From: Clostridium sp. CAG:452 | GTDB lineage: Bacteria > Bacillota > Clostridia > TANB77 > CAG-508 | DNA: 37,374 nt | NCBI GenBank assembly: GCA_000434035.1 | Contig: FR893511.1 | Location: 1 to 37,374 of the forward strand | Direction of reading: 5' to 3' | Shown here: in pieces, positions 1 to 7,847 of the stretch | Layout: every line of letters begins with the position of its first letter | How positions within the stretch are numbered: the stretch's first letter is position 1 | Position numbers and translations under genes: made by a program | Notes under the pieces: generated by a model | What the model was told of the DNA's origin: nothing | What the model saw: only the letters and a program-made list of their open reading frames with translations | The model's database searches: none

Positions 1-71
<71 letters not shown>

Positions 72-95
72 ATATTCAATTTTTACTACTGTATT

Positions 96-124
96 AGTAT
101 ACTCTTCTTTTGCGTATTTGTCAA
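96..124 (-). promoter_or_regulatory. Sigma-A-type promoter of the initiator tRNA
   Basis: On the minus strand there is TTGACA (119-124), a 17-base spacer and TATACT (96-101). This is a near-consensus vegetative promoter ending 24 bases before the tRNA 5' end. A TTACGAAA motif (128-135) lies directly upstream of the -35; the same octamer core occurs upstream of the ftsA promoter. Confidence 0.85.
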
Positions 125-204
125 CACTTTCGTAAAAATATGTATCTACTTTATACATTTTATGCCATTATTAAAAAAATATTCATCTTTTTAAAATTAA
201 GAAA

Positions 205-228
205 GCTGGCCTGGAATTCCAGACCAGC
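205..228 (-). terminator. Intrinsic terminator of the acetyltransferase gene
   Basis: This is a near-perfect inverted repeat, GCTGG-C/T-CTGGAATTCCAG, followed on the minus strand by TTTCTTAATTTT. It starts 8 bases after the stop codon of the gene at 237-698. It is more GC-rich than the surroundings, as is the gene itself. Confidence 0.75.
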
Positions 229-236
229 AAGCACAC

Positions 237-698
237 TTATCTAATTCTGATAATTTTTTTCTCCCATTCATTTTCACTAGCCTTTGTGAAGCCATTTCTA
301 ACAGCAGCCGCCATAAACTGGGGCTTATCATTAGTGGCATACATACGAACCCTTTTTACTTCAGGTTCATTTTCTCTCACATAATTGATAAATTCTTCTA
401 CAGCCTCTGTAGCAAATGGGCTATTATCCTCATACCAAGGGAACAGCCAAATGTCTGTTGAAAGTATATTTGCAAGTTCATAGAACTGAATTACTCCCAA
501 CATGTTTCCAGACATTTTATCTGCAATTATCAAGGTGTATTCATTATCCACTTCCTGAATCATATCGTTAATACTTGCATCTTTTATTTTTGCCGGTCCG
601 AATGGTATTTGGTGTGCTATACACCTACCAATTGTTACTTTGTCCCGTTCTTTAAACTTCCTGAGATAAAGATGGTTAGGGTGTTTTTGATTGTACAT
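237..698 (-). CDS. GNAT-like N-acetyltransferase, probably acquired
   Basis: The 153-residue product looks like a GNAT-fold acetyltransferase. The C-terminal half has the expected layout: a beta strand with IIADKMSGNMLGVIQF, then EAVEEFINYV, then RVRMYATNDKP and AAVRNGF, the usual end of the fold where a neighbour residue position is taken by Gly-Phe. The substrate cannot be told. I chose the ATG at 698 because AAGGAGG lies just upstream; an ATG 39 bases further up has no such site. Base composition is atypical: 301-420 is about 41% G+C, against roughly 30% or less in neighbouring genes. It contains the only in-frame CGG in the window (645-647, in KERDKV) that cannot be a frameshift site, because skipping the C gives a stop three codons later. 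It has its own promoter and terminator and so is a self-contained unit. I read it as recent transfer. Confidence 0.72.
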   Translation of the reverse strand: MYNQKHPNHLYLRKFKERDKVTIGRCIAHQIPFGPAKIKDASINDMIQEVDNEYTLIIADKMSGNMLGVIQFYELANILSTDIWLFPWYEDNSPFATEAVEEFINYVRENEPEVKRVRMYATNDKPQFMAAAVRNGFTKASENEWEKKIIRIR

Positions 699-727
699 AA
701 AAAAGCCTCCTTTTTTAGTGTACATAA

Positions 728-756
728 AGTATAGCACACATTCTAAGTAAAAGCAA
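728..756 (-). promoter_or_regulatory. Promoter of the acetyltransferase gene
   Basis: On the minus strand TTGCTT (751-756) is followed by a 17-base spacer and TATACT (728-733), with an extended -10 TGC directly before it. The -35 starts only 4 bases after the restored stop codon of the lysozyme gene at 760. Confidence 0.7.
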
Positions 757-759
757 ATT

Positions 760-1816
760 TTAGCTGTTTATTGTTGGTATTCTTAATGTTTCTCCAACAT
801 AAATTAAATTTGGATTTGCTATGTCATTTAATTCTACAATACTTTTTATAGTTACTCCGATATTCTCTAGCTATTTGTGTTAAAGTATTTCCTCTTCTTA
901 CTATATACAATCTATGACTAGTATCATGTATTTTGTAATCACTTAACATAGGAACTCTTAATTCTTGACTTACATAAATTAAGTTTGGATTTGCTATGCT
1001 ATTTATTCTTGCCAAATATTGATATGAAGTATTGTATTTAATTGCAATACCACTTAACGTTTCTCCCCTGCTAACCCTGATATATTTAAATTCTTGATTT
1101 TTATCTGTTACTGTATCTTTTGGAATTTGTGACACATTATTTAAAAATACTCCATTTGTAAAATAATCTCTATCTACATTTCCATCTATTCCATTTACTC
1201 TACCTCTATCTGAATATTGAAAACCTACCCAAAATTTCCATTTACCATTACTTTCTGGTTCTTCTACAAAATAATCTGCAACCCAAATAGGATAATCCTC
1301 TGCTAGTTCTTTACTAAATACTGTTCTTGCATTATATGCATCACTATAAATTACGCATTCTTTACCACTTAATTTTTCTACCGCTTCTAAAAATACTCTT
1401 GAAATTTCGTTTATAGTACTAACATCTAAGCCATCAAACACTTCAAAATCCATTGCTAATCTACAATCTGGTTCTAAACCTTTTATATTGCTAACAAAAA
1501 ATTCCGCCTCTTCTTTTGCTTCTGCCTCATTTGTTGCTGTTAAAAAGTGATAAAATCCAGTTCTTAATCCATTTGCTTTTGCCTTTTCGTAATTCTCTCT
1601 AAAATACGGATCAACATAGCCTCTTCCTTCACTTGCTCTAATATACACTACTTCAATCCCAGCTCTTGCAACTTCTCCAAAGTCTATATTCCCTTGCCAC
1701 TCACTTACATCTATTCCGTTATATAGCTTTTCTGATGATTGTGAAAAAGCAAATGTTTGAGTGCTAATTGCTATAATTATTGCCACTAGCAATATACTTA
1801 AAAAAATCTTTCTCAT
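760..1816 (-). CDS. Secreted GH25 lysozyme with two LysM domains, +1 shift at CGG
   Basis: This is a muramidase that would cut peptidoglycan outside the cell. Residues 1-24 form a signal peptide. The GH25 domain follows, with GIDVSEWQGNIDF (Asp36) and the acidic pair in MDFEVFDG (Asp123, Glu125). Then come two LysM wall-binding repeats, about 245-290 and 303-351. In the plain reading frame the protein ends at residue 330, in the middle of the second LysM. At 857-859 the frame reads TAT CGG AGT; skipping the C gives Tyr-Gly-Val-Thr, the usual LysM sequence. The domain then continues as IKSIVELNDIANPNLIYVGE, closely matching the first repeat, to a stop at 760, for 351 residues. The ATG at 1816 has AGAGGAGG upstream. 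It is a lone gene divergent from mscS. Confidence 0.85.
857..859 (-). other. In-frame CGG, inferred +1 shift site (lysozyme)
   Basis: The codons read GAA TAT CGG AGT. Skipping the C gives TAT GGA GTA ACT (YGVT), which restores LysM 2. Without the shift there are 11 more codons and then a stop. Confidence 0.75.
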
Positions 1817-1897
1817 AAATACCTCCTCTTAAAATTTTATGATTAATATATTTGTTTATTACTCAAAAATATGGTAATATAGTTATTGGTGATAAAT

Positions 1898-2962
1898 ATG
1901 AAATTTTTAAATGAAATATTGGACTTTTTTAAAAATCTTACTATTGAAAATGCAGTAGATATTGGAATAGGACTAGCGATTATTGTAATTTTTAAAATAA
2001 TAAGCTCGCCTATTGCATATATGATAGTAAAGATGTTTAAATTTAAAGTTAAAGATAAAAATAAAATTAAAAATAATGGATTTTATAAACCATTAAAATC
2101 ATTCTTTGTTATTCTTGGAATATACATTGGATTTATGGTTTTAAAATTACCAGCAGATATCTTTGCTGTTATAACTAAAATATTTAAAATATGTGTTATA
2201 TTACTTGCTACAAAAGGGTTTTCTAATTTATTTGATTCAAATTCTGAATCATTTGCTAAATTACGTGAAAAACTTAACTTTGATGGAAATGACACAACAA
2301 TTAACTTTTTTAGTAAAGTAGCTAAGGCATTAATTTATATAATAGCTGGATTTATTTTAATTACTGAACTTGGTTATAACTTAGGTGGTTTAGCAACAGG
2401 TCTTGGAATTAGTAGTGTTGTAATCGCACTTGCTGCCCAAGATATTGCCAAAAGCTTTTTAGCAGGTATTTCTATAATATCTGATAGACCTTTTGAAATA
2501 GGTGATTATATTACTGTTGGTGATCTTTCTGGAACTGTAGAAGATATTACATTTAGGACAACAAGAATAAGAAATGCTGATGATCAAGTTATAGTTCTTC
2601 CAAACAGTGTTTTAACAGATAATAATATTATAAATTCATCAAAAAGAGATTGTAGAAGATTCCGTATTGTACTTACACTTGAATTGGATACTCCTTTAGA
2701 AAAAGTAACTCAATTAACAGAAAATATAAAATTAGCTTTAACAACTCACCCACAAGTTATTAATGAAACTGTAAAAGTATTTTTTGAAACAATTTCTGCT
2801 GATGGAATTGATTTATCAATTGACTTAAAAACTAGTGCTTTAGAATACGTTGATTATTTAAAATTCAAAGAAGAAATAAATTACACTTTATTAGATATGG
2901 TAAATCAAGCAAAAATAGGTCTTGCATATCCATCACAATCAATTTATTTAAAGAAGGACTAA
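1898..2962 (+). CDS. mscS: MscS-family mechanosensitive ion channel
   Basis: The 354-residue protein is a small-conductance mechanosensitive channel that would release solutes on osmotic downshock. Hydrophobic segments lie at about 12-35, 65-85, 90-105 and 140-160. The pore helix and start of the beta domain follow: GLATGLGISSVVIALAAQDI, then SIISDRPFEIGDYI and GTVEDITFRTTRIR, a very typical MscS stretch. I chose the ATG at 1898 because GGTGAT lies 5 bases upstream; an upstream in-frame TTG at 1886 has no such site. A weak promoter (TTGTTT at 1852, TAATAT at 1875) precedes it. The next gene starts 3 bases after the stop, so the two are probably co-transcribed. Confidence 0.93.
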   Translation: MKFLNEILDFFKNLTIENAVDIGIGLAIIVIFKIISSPIAYMIVKMFKFKVKDKNKIKNNGFYKPLKSFFVILGIYIGFMVLKLPADIFAVITKIFKICVILLATKGFSNLFDSNSESFAKLREKLNFDGNDTTINFFSKVAKALIYIIAGFILITELGYNLGGLATGLGISSVVIALAAQDIAKSFLAGISIISDRPFEIGDYITVGDLSGTVEDITFRTTRIRNADDQVIVLPNSVLTDNNIINSSKRDCRRFRIVLTLELDTPLEKVTQLTENIKLALTTHPQVINETVKVFFETISADGIDLSIDLKTSALEYVDYLKFKEEINYTLLDMVNQAKIGLAYPSQSIYLKKD

Positions 2963-2965
2963 AAA

Positions 2966-3854
2966 ATGTTAAATAGTTGTACTCTATGCCCACATAATTG
3001 TAAAGTTAATAGATTAGAAGGAAAAAAAGGTAGATGTAAGTGTGATAATACATTAAAGATTGCACTTGCATCTTTGCATATGTTTGAAGAACCCTGTATT
3101 AGTGGAACAAACGGCTCTGGAACAGTGTTTTTTACTAATTGCAATTTGAATTGTATATATTGCCAAAACTATGAGATTAGCCAAGAACGGAAAAGGTAAA
3201 GAAATTACTGTACAAAATCTTTCTGATATTTTTGTTAAACAACAAGAAAAAGGTGCTCACAATATAAATTTAGTAACACCTACAATGTATGTGTACCAAA
3301 TAATTGAAGCAATTAAACTTGCAAGAAAAACTGGGTTAAAAATTCCAATTATATATAATTCTAATGGATACGAAAATGTAGAAACAATAAAAATGTTAAA
3401 TGGCTATATTGATGTTTATTTACCTGATTTAAAATATTACACAAATGAATTGTCTAAAAAGTATTCTAATGTGGATAATTATTTTGAAGTTGCAACAAAC
3501 GCTATAAAAGAAATGTACTCACAAGTTGGAAATGCTGTTTTTGATGATAATGGAATTATTCAAAAAGGAGTTATTATTCGTCATTTAGTTCTTCCAAATC
3601 ATATTCAAAATACAAAAAATATTTTAAAATGGATTAATGAAAATTTGCCAAAAGATATATATGTAAGTGTAATGGCTCAATATTTTCCAACTTATAAAGC
3701 AAAAAATGATTCTTTAATAAACAGAAAATTAAATAAAAAAGAATATAAGGAAGTTTTAAACTACTTATATTCTCTGGATTTACAAAATGGGTATATTCAA
3801 GAATTGGGAAACCATGAAGAAGAATATGTTCCAGATTTTAATTTAACTTTCTAA
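2966..3854 (+). CDS. PflX-like radical SAM protein, +1 shift at CGG
   Basis: This is a radical SAM enzyme of the PflX group (COG1313), related to pyruvate formate-lyase activating enzymes; its substrate is unknown. The N-terminus has the group's extra Cys cluster (CTLCPHNC, CKC) and then EEPCISGTNGSGTVFFTNCN. The iron-sulfur motif CNLNCIYC uses Cys59, Cys63 and Cys66. The plain frame stops at 3199, just after this motif. At 3188-3190 the frame reads CAA GAA CGG AAA; skipping C3188 gives SQEGKGKEITV, and the family sequence runs on (EKGAHNINLVTPTMY) to 3854. The restored protein has 295 residues. Without the shift, the cluster-binding motif and the rest of the barrel are in different frames. 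The 3' end overlaps the convergent acyltransferase gene by 12 bases. Confidence 0.87.
3188..3190 (+). other. In-frame CGG, inferred +1 shift site (radical SAM)
   Basis: The codons read AGC CAA GAA CGG AAA AGG TAA. Skipping the C gives CAA GAA GGA AAA GGT AAA GAA (QEGKGKE), which is typical of the family. Without the shift a stop follows two codons after CGG. Confidence 0.78.
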
Positions 3855-4598
3855 TTCTTGCTTCATTTTTAAATACACATCATTTTTTAATTTTTCTGTG
3901 GCTTGCTTTTTATCTAGTTTTTGGTCTGGATAAATTGCTGGCAATACGTAAAGCTCTATAAAGGGCTTCTTTTTTATATATTTTCTTATTCCATATGGTT
4001 TAACAAATTTATATACCATTGGTACAATTGGAACATTATTTTCTACGGCTAATTTAAATGCTCCATTTTTAAATTTTCTTAGTTTTTTGTAATATGGCCA
4101 CAATGATGCTTCTGGATAAAAGTGCACAGTTTTATTTTCTTTTAATAATTTATTTATTGATAAAAAGAATTTTTCTTTATTGTGCAATCCTTCTGGTATT
4201 GGAAATGCATGTAATAGTCTAATAATATGCCTAATTACTGGTATTTCAAAATTTGATTTAATACTTACAAAGTATAAACTTTTTGGAGTATTTGCAATTG
4301 CATTCATTGTACAATCCATTGGATGCACATGGTTTGATACTGTTATTTTTCCTGTTTTTATTTTTGTAAGATTTTTTCTTCCATATATTTTAAAATTGTA
4401 CATTATTTTATTATATACAACCAATATTGGCCAAACTATTATATATAGCAAAGTTGAGGCAATTTTAAACATTATTCCCTCTTTTATGTAGTCGTAATCC
4501 TCATCGATTTCTATATCTAAGGGAGTCCACATGTTTATTATATGCTCATCTTCATTTTCTAAATTTTCCTCAATTTTTTCTATATTCTCTAATTGCAT
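3843..4598 (-). CDS. PlsC-like 1-acylglycerol-3-phosphate acyltransferase
   Basis: This is a lysophosphatidate-acyltransferase family protein (251 residues), expected at the inner face of the membrane. It has the catalytic block NHVHPMDC (the NHxxxxD motif) after a membrane segment (about 45-68, TLLYIIVWPILVVYN). The third motif appears as FYPEASLW in place of the common FPEGTRS, so the glycine is changed, which may affect acyl-acceptor choice. I chose the ATG at 4598 over an upstream TTG because AAGGA lies about 10 bases before it. Its start overlaps the end of the upstream glycosyltransferase gene by 29 bases, which suggests translational coupling and a joint role in membrane glycolipid synthesis. 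Confidence 0.82.
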   Translation of the reverse strand: MQLENIEKIEENLENEDEHIINMWTPLDIEIDEDYDYIKEGIMFKIASTLLYIIVWPILVVYNKIMYNFKIYGRKNLTKIKTGKITVSNHVHPMDCTMNAIANTPKSLYFVSIKSNFEIPVIRHIIRLLHAFPIPEGLHNKEKFFLSINKLLKENKTVHFYPEASLWPYYKKLRKFKNGAFKLAVENNVPIVPMVYKFVKPYGIRKYIKKKPFIELYVLPAIYPDQKLDKKQATEKLKNDVYLKMKQELES

Positions 4599-5703
4599 CT
4601 TCAAACATTCCTTCTATTTTTTTCATGCTTTTTTCTATTCTATAATTTTCTGCATGTTCTGCATATTTTGTTTCCATTTGTTTTCTTTCAGCTTCATTTT
4701 CAATCCAGTAATCAATTTTTTTAGCTAAATCATCACTGTTTCCTGCTTTAAATAAACTTCTGTCATCTAGTGCAAATTGAGGAGTTGCAGATTTTGGACT
4801 ATTCGCAATTATAGGAACTATTCCACATGCAAATGCTTCTATACAAGATATTGCTTCTATCTCTGCATCTGCTGAATGTATATAAAGGTCTGTCATCCCA
4901 AGTAATTCTAATAAATGCTCTTTATCAAAAAAGCTTATTACTGGTTCATTTACTAATTTTTCTCCTAATTTTTTATATTTATTATATTTTGGTCCTTTCC
5001 CAGCAAGTACTAATTGAATTTTATCACTATATTTTGATTTAGAAATTGCTTCAAATATTAAATCTTGTCTTTTTTCATTTGATAATCTTCCTATCATTGT
5101 AATTACAAATTTATCTTTAAATTCAGGACTTTTTTCATTTTTTCTATATTTGAATTCTGGGCCTACTCCATTTGATATTACATAAGTTTTAGCAGTATAT
5201 CCATGTTCTTTTAATTCATTTGCTATAAAGTTACTTGGGCAATGAATATGTTTAAATTTATTGAAAAATTTATCTCTAAAGAAGCTATATATTTTATCAT
5301 TTACCTTTGTATTTTTTCCAAGCCCTATTGTATATGTTATATTTTCTGGTTGTACATGAAAAGCAGCTGTACGTGGTGTTCCCAGTTTTTCTGCTATTTC
5401 TAGCGCTTCATAAGATAAGAAAAATGGCATGTAAAAATGGACCACATCAACTTTTGAAATAGCCTCTTCTAATACATCTTTGTTTGGAACAGCAAATGTC
5501 ATACCTTGAGATTTTATTATTTTAGAAACTATTATTGGTAGTGGCAATTTTTTAACTACATATTTATTTTTTGCTGGTTTTCCTGTACTTACAACATATA
5601 CTTCATGTCCTAAATTCATTAACCCTTCTGCAAATCTTTTTGCAGAAATTGTTGTACCATTATTTGCATCATCAAATTGGTCTATAACTATCAAAATTTT
5701 CAT
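4570..5703 (-). CDS. GT4-family glycosyltransferase, probably glycolipid-forming
   Basis: This is a GT-B fold, family 4 retaining glycosyltransferase (377 residues). The N-terminal domain starts MKILIVIDQFDDANNG and has NGTTISAKRFAEGL. The C-terminal domain begins near VITMIGRLSNEKRQD (about 200) and carries the sugar-nucleotide site EIEAISCIEAFACG with the E-x7-E-like spacing. Layout and length resemble the lipid glucosyltransferases that add the first sugar to diacylglycerol, and the overlapping PlsC-like gene fits that; the acceptor is an inference. The ATG at 5703 lies 9 bases after GAGG. The gene is the first of a two-gene operon with a good promoter at 5724-5752. Confidence 0.85.
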   Translation of the reverse strand: MKILIVIDQFDDANNGTTISAKRFAEGLMNLGHEVYVVSTGKPAKNKYVVKKLPLPIIVSKIIKSQGMTFAVPNKDVLEEAISKVDVVHFYMPFFLSYEALEIAEKLGTPRTAAFHVQPENITYTIGLGKNTKVNDKIYSFFRDKFFNKFKHIHCPSNFIANELKEHGYTAKTYVISNGVGPEFKYRKNEKSPEFKDKFVITMIGRLSNEKRQDLIFEAISKSKYSDKIQLVLAGKGPKYNKYKKLGEKLVNEPVISFFDKEHLLELLGMTDLYIHSADAEIEAISCIEAFACGIVPIIANSPKSATPQFALDDRSLFKAGNSDDLAKKIDYWIENEAERKQMETKYAEHAENYRIEKSMKKIEGMFEDAIREYRKN

Positions 5704-5723
5704 TAATATCAACCTCGCACAAT

Positions 5724-5752
5724 ACTATACAATAAAACTCGAAAAAAATCAA
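5724..5752 (-). promoter_or_regulatory. Promoter of the glycosyltransferase-acyltransferase operon
   Basis: On the minus strand TTGATT (5747-5752) is followed by a 17-base spacer and TATAGT (5724-5729), 20 bases before the ATG at 5703. Confidence 0.7.
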
Positions 5753-5765
5753 CTTTTGTAATCTG

Positions 5766-5796
5766 GGGGAAAAAGGGGTCAGACCCCTTTTTCCCC
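5766..5796. repeat. REP-like perfect palindrome, 15-bp arms
   Basis: The left arm GGGGAAAAAGGGGTC (5766-5780) and its exact reverse complement (5782-5796) flank a single A. A partial copy, TCCCCTTTTT, follows at 5801-5810. The core GGGGTCAGACCCC is far more GC-rich than anything nearby. It lies between two divergent promoters. It resembles REP-type dispersed palindromes; no RAYT transposase is visible in this window. Confidence 0.75.
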
Positions 5797-5813
5797 ACTG
5801 TCCCCTTTTTCTC

Positions 5814-5842
5814 TTGTTTTTATTTTTAAGTAGTGATATAAT
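5814..5842 (+). promoter_or_regulatory. Promoter of the DUF308 membrane-protein gene
   Basis: TTGTTT (5814-5819) is followed by a 17-base spacer and a perfect TATAAT (5837-5842) with an extended TGA before it. GGAGGGAG and the ATG at 5866 follow. Confidence 0.78.
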
Positions 5843-5865
5843 TTTGGCGGAATGGAGGGAGAGAA

Positions 5866-6405
5866 ATGAAAGATTTATTAAAAAGAGCAGGCTTTACATC
5901 TATACTATCTTCACTAGTATTTTTACTTTTAGGTATTTTACTTGTTGTAAATCCAGATGCTATGGTTCAAGCAGTTTCTTATGTAATTGGTGTATTACTT
6001 ATTGCTATTGGAATTGTTAAAGTCATATCTTATTTTACATCAAAAGATGATTATCTATTTTATGATTACAGACTTATATATGGTGCTTTATGTATAATTT
6101 TAGGTATACTTGTAACAGTTAGTGGTAATGCAATTGCTTCATTTTTTAGAATTATTATAGGTATATGGATAATTTTAAGTGGTATAGCAAGATTAGACCT
6201 TTCTGTAAGACTTAAAGGAGCTGACACTGGCTACTGGATTTTAAGTTTACTTCTATCTATTTTAATACTTGTTGCTGGTGTTTATGTAATGTTTGCACCT
6301 GGTACAATATTAGTTACATTAGGAGTTATCTTAATTGCTTATTCTATTATGGATATAATAGAAAGTATTATATTTATGTGTAATATGAATAAATTGTTAA
6401 AATAA
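5866..6405 (+). CDS. DUF308 (HdeD-like) membrane protein
   Basis: This is a 179-residue protein with about six hydrophobic helices (roughly 12-30, 35-55, 68-86, 92-110, 122-142 and 147-168). The repeated pattern of short helices separated by small polar turns (LLLGILLVVNPD, LIYGALCIILGILV, LLLSILILVAGVYVMFAP) fits the DUF308/HdeD family. In enterobacteria HdeD is linked to acid stress; no function can be assigned here. The ATG at 5866 follows GGAGGGAG. It is a single-gene unit between its own promoter and a shared terminator. Confidence 0.8.
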   Translation: MKDLLKRAGFTSILSSLVFLLLGILLVVNPDAMVQAVSYVIGVLLIAIGIVKVISYFTSKDDYLFYDYRLIYGALCIILGILVTVSGNAIASFFRIIIGIWIILSGIARLDLSVRLKGADTGYWILSLLLSILILVAGVYVMFAPGTILVTLGVILIAYSIMDIIESIIFMCNMNKLLK

Positions 6406-6410
6406 AACAA

Positions 6411-6433
6411 AAAAAGGACTTTTAGTCCTTTTT
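6411..6433. terminator. Bidirectional terminator
   Basis: AAAAAGGACT (6411-6420), loop TTT and AGTCCTTTTT (6424-6433) form a 10-bp stem with T runs on both strands. It separates the convergent DUF308 and VTT genes. Confidence 0.88.
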
Positions 6434-6451
6434 TTGTGCTCTTTTTGTACT

Positions 6452-7162
6452 CTATTTTATAATTTCTATTAATTCTTTATTTTTATCTCTTATTTTAAGT
6501 ATTACTAAAATTATTGCCGTTATTACAAATGTAATTAAATATATTAATAAACTTGTTTTCCAATTTCCATTAGAAATATTTGCTCCAACCATTGTAGATG
6601 TAATTACAGATGGAAATCTTACAAGTGTTGCTATTAATATAAATCTTAACGGTTTTACTGGTAAAAGTCCTCCAAGATATACAAATAAATCTTTTGGAGT
6701 TCCTGGCAAGAAAAATATTAGGCATAAAATAATTTCTAAGTTTGTTTCGTTTTTTAGTAGTTTACTATTCATTACTTTTTCCACTTTTTCTTTTTTGAAG
6801 AAATTATATAAATATTTTTCTCCTAATTTTCTTACAGAAAAGAATATTATTATTGTAGTAATAAGTATAGATACTGTTATAAATAGCCATCCTCCCCATG
6901 TACCATAACACATTCCTGCAAGTACCTCAAATGGTTCTCCTGGTAATATCACTAATAATATTTGCAATACTTGCAAACTAAATAGTAATAGCAATCCTAA
7001 AAATCCCATGCTATTTATTTTGTTTTTAAAAGCTATTTGTCCTTCTGTTGTAGATAGATCCATCATAAATGGAGCAATTTTCCAAAAAAATATTGCTAGT
7101 GCTACTAATATTACAACTGTTAATGTTATTTTAATTATTTTTATTTTGTTTTGATTTTTCAT
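6452..7162 (-). CDS. TVP38/TMEM64 (VTT) family membrane protein
   Basis: A 236-residue polytopic membrane protein of the VTT (DedA-related) family, which may act in lipid movement across the membrane. There is an N-terminal helix at 10-30. The family's re-entrant region follows, with LPGEPFEVLAGMCYGTWGGW (about 72-91), then FFLPGTPKDLFVYLGGLLP (about 150-168), which carries the conserved F-x-P-G-x-P-K-D. Two helices end the chain. AAGGAAG lies 7 bases before the ATG. It stands alone, convergent with DUF308 and divergent from trmL. Confidence 0.85.
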   Translation of the reverse strand: MKNQNKIKIIKITLTVVILVALAIFFWKIAPFMMDLSTTEGQIAFKNKINSMGFLGLLLLFSLQVLQILLVILPGEPFEVLAGMCYGTWGGWLFITVSILITTIIIFFSVRKLGEKYLYNFFKKEKVEKVMNSKLLKNETNLEIILCLIFFLPGTPKDLFVYLGGLLPVKPLRFILIATLVRFPSVITSTMVGANISNGNWKTSLLIYLITFVITAIILVILKIRDKNKELIEIIK

Positions 7163-7230
7163 TTAATTTCTTCCTTATTATTAAGAGTTTAGCATTTCAA
7201 AATACAAAAGTCAAACAAATTCCAATTTAT

Positions 7231-7259
7231 TTTACTGTTCTCCAATTCTATGTTATAAT
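7231..7259 (+). promoter_or_regulatory. Promoter of trmL
   Basis: TTTACT (7231-7236), a 17-base spacer and a perfect TATAAT (7254-7259) with extended TGT before it. AAGGAAGGG and the ATG at 7290 follow. Confidence 0.75.
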
Positions 7260-7289
7260 TATATTCAGTTTTTTAAGGAAGGGATTTTT

Positions 7290-7784
7290 ATGAATTTAAA
7301 TATAGTTTTAGTAGAACCAGAAATTCCTCAAAACACAGGCAATATTGCAAGAACTTGTGCTGCAATTGGTGCTAAATTGCATTTGGTAAGGCCTTTAGGA
7401 TTTGAAATTTCTGATAAATATGTAAAAAGAGCTGGTCTTGATTATTGGGATAAATTAGACATAGAAGAACATAATTCTTTATTTGCTTTTTTGAAAAAAT
7501 ATCCAGTAAATAATAATATGTTTTTAGTTACAACAAAAGGGCAACATTGTTATTCTGATGTTAATTATTCTAAATTAGATGAAGTTTTTCTTTTGTTTGG
7601 AAAGGAAACCAAAGGACTTCCAGAAGGTTTATTAAAAGAACATTTAGAAAATACCATAAGAATTCCAATGAGAGAAACCTTACGTTCTCTTAATTTATCT
7701 AATTCTGTTGCTATTGTTGCTTATGAAGTTTTTAGGCAAAATAATTTTTGCAATTTAGAAGAAACTAGTAAATATTTTAAATAA
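7290..7784 (+). CDS. trmL: tRNA (cytidine/uridine-34-2'-O)-methyltransferase TrmL
   Basis: This SPOUT-class methyltransferase (164 residues, the usual TrmL length) methylates the ribose at wobble position 34 of tRNA-Leu isoacceptors with SAM. The N-terminus IVLVEPEIPQNTGNIARTCAA holds the conserved N-x-G-N-x-x-R. The C-terminal knot has LLFGKETKGLPE and IPMRETLRSLNLSNSVAI, which form the SAM site. It starts at the ATG at 7290 behind AAGGAAGGG. The mgtC-like gene follows after 63 bases and may be co-transcribed, although a TATAAT at 7813 could serve it separately. Confidence 0.94.
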   Translation: MNLNIVLVEPEIPQNTGNIARTCAAIGAKLHLVRPLGFEISDKYVKRAGLDYWDKLDIEEHNSLFAFLKKYPVNNNMFLVTTKGQHCYSDVNYSKLDEVFLLFGKETKGLPEGLLKEHLENTIRIPMRETLRSLNLSNSVAIVAYEVFRQNNFCNLEETSKYFK

Positions 7785-7847
7785 TCTACTTTTATTTATT
7801 TAATTATTAAATTATAATATATTTATAATATTAAAAGGAGGTTTTTA

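Noticed and set aside
645..647. CGG in the acetyltransferase gene as an eighth shift site
   Set aside because: Skipping the C gives GGG ACA AAG TAA, an immediate stop, and the protein is intact in the original frame.
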